DNA of 64,000 nucleotides. It comes from Monosiga brevicollis MX1 (Eukaryota > Opisthokonta > Choanoflagellata > Craspedida > Salpingoecidae). A program made the position numbers and the translations under genes. Below the pieces are notes generated by a model. The model was not told the origin of the DNA. It made no database searches and saw only the letters and a program-made list of their open reading frames with translations. The stretch is from contig NW_001865046.1 in the NCBI RefSeq assembly GCF_000002865.3, positions 251,113 to 315,112 of the forward strand, given 5' to 3'. Positions within the stretch are counted from its first letter, which is position 1; each line of letters opens with the position of its first letter. Positions 63,447 to 64,000 of the stretch are shown here, in pieces.

Positions 63447-64000
63447 TCAGACAACGCTATAAGACTGATGATAAACGCCATCCTCGGGGTCAAGTACAAT
63501 GTAGTCTTCACTCGGATCAAGTGTCAAGAAAGCATCCACAGTTGACGCAGAGCCACATTCAGAATACACGGAGGTTGGGCGTGACAGACGATACGGGTTT
63601 GGTACCACATAATCGGGCAAATCCACCGTAGGCTGAAGAGTGTGCACCACAGGCACACCTATCTTCTCAGGCCTGATAACCGGTCGGCTTGAGCGACCAT
63701 GGTTGGAGCGACTGAGCAGATCCATATCTGCAGCGCCACTCTTGAATCTGCTCGAGACTTCGTGAAGAAGGCTCGAAAGGGCTTCAAAAGTAGGACGATG
63801 GCGCGCCTTGAGGGCAAAGGCCTGGAGCATGATGCCATAAACGGCGTCCGGGCAGTCCTCGGGCTGGGACAAACGAAGCCCCCCAACCACCGACGCCGCG
63901 ACCTGCTCGTTCGTCTGCCCCGGATAGGGCATGCCGCCGTGGGTAAAGAGCTCGTACAACAGCACCCCAAAGCTCCACACGTCCGACGCATACGAGAAGA
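63447..64000 (-). CDS. tyrosine protein kinase, C-terminal part (partial)
   Basis: The frame enters from the right edge and ends at 63447, giving ~184 residues. The first ~95 are the kinase C-lobe: YASDVWSFGVLLYELFTHGG (helix F), MPYPGQTNEQVAASV, then a helix H-I region with ARHRPTFEALSSLLHEV, a layout typical of tyrosine kinases. The tail holds several tyrosines in acidic or hydrophobic settings (LPDYVVPNPY, SVYSECGS, SEDYIVLDPEDGVY, HQSYSVV), which could be autophosphorylation and SH2/PTB docking sites as in receptor kinases. Whether the missing part has a transmembrane segment and ectodomain cannot be seen. Choanoflagellates are known for large tyrosine kinase sets. Confidence 0.85.
   Translation of the reverse strand, partial: FSYASDVWSFGVLLYELFTHGGMPYPGQTNEQVAASVVGGLRLSQPEDCPDAVYGIMLQAFALKARHRPTFEALSSLLHEVSSRFKSGAADMDLLSRSNHGRSSRPVIRPEKIGVPVVHTLQPTVDLPDYVVPNPYRLSRPTSVYSECGSASTVDAFLTLDPSEDYIVLDPEDGVYHQSYSVV

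Overview
The window is eukaryotic nuclear DNA from a compact, GC-moderate genome. Genes are 100-1500 bp apart, most are split by many short (about 50-400 bp) GT-AG introns, and simple repeats are common. The gene set (a metazoan-style tyrosine kinase, RGS22-like, ARHGAP11-like, CAF-1, HELLS, SF3B3 and a fungal-type sulfite reductase), together with intron density and long (CT)n tracts, points to a choanoflagellate, most likely Monosiga brevicollis or a close relative. The species name is inference; no database was searched.

Layout. 1-453: 3' end of an unrecognised + gene. 1005-1799 (-): TMEM97/sigma-2 receptor. 2462-7880 (+): RGS22-like protein, 19 exons. 9415-13485 (+): MED15-like Mediator subunit with KIX domain and poly-Q. 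14194-15897 (+): single-exon bHLH-PAS protein A. 16346-17914 (-): PEX7. 18401-24045 (-): Met5/Ecm17-type sulfite reductase with a 5.1-kb terminal exon. 25382-26995 (-): single-exon bHLH-PAS protein B, a paralogue of A. 27280-27855: (CT)n tract and sequence gap. 28311-33183 (+): CAF-1 p150 with two WW domains and a duplicated C-terminal module. 34047-37869 (-): ARHGAP11-like RhoGAP. 38428-41705 (+): D-2-hydroxyglutarate dehydrogenase, 15 exons. 42111-43819 (+): secreted PHB-depolymerase-like esterase. 44270-46501 (-): secreted parallel beta-helix protein. 46917-50701 (+): phosphoglucomutase-2. 51270-55676 (+): HELLS/LSH remodeller. 56353-57372 (-): single-exon FN3-PH protein. 58124-63325 (+): SF3B3. 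63447-64000 (-): C-terminal half of a tyrosine kinase.

The genes do not form an operon. Themes recur: chromatin and transcription (MED15, two bHLH-PAS proteins, CAF-1, HELLS), splicing (SF3B3), signalling (RGS22, RhoGAP, tyrosine kinase), peroxisome/mitochondrial and sulfur metabolism (PEX7, D2HGDH, sulfite reductase, PGM2) and secreted enzymes. Several neighbours are head to head and may share promoters. The most novel item is the bHLH/CLACGQ/coiled-coil/PAS gene pair; the WW-bearing CAF-1 subunit with a duplicated winged-helix module is second. No tRNA, rRNA, CRISPR array, transposon or virus-like element was recognised.
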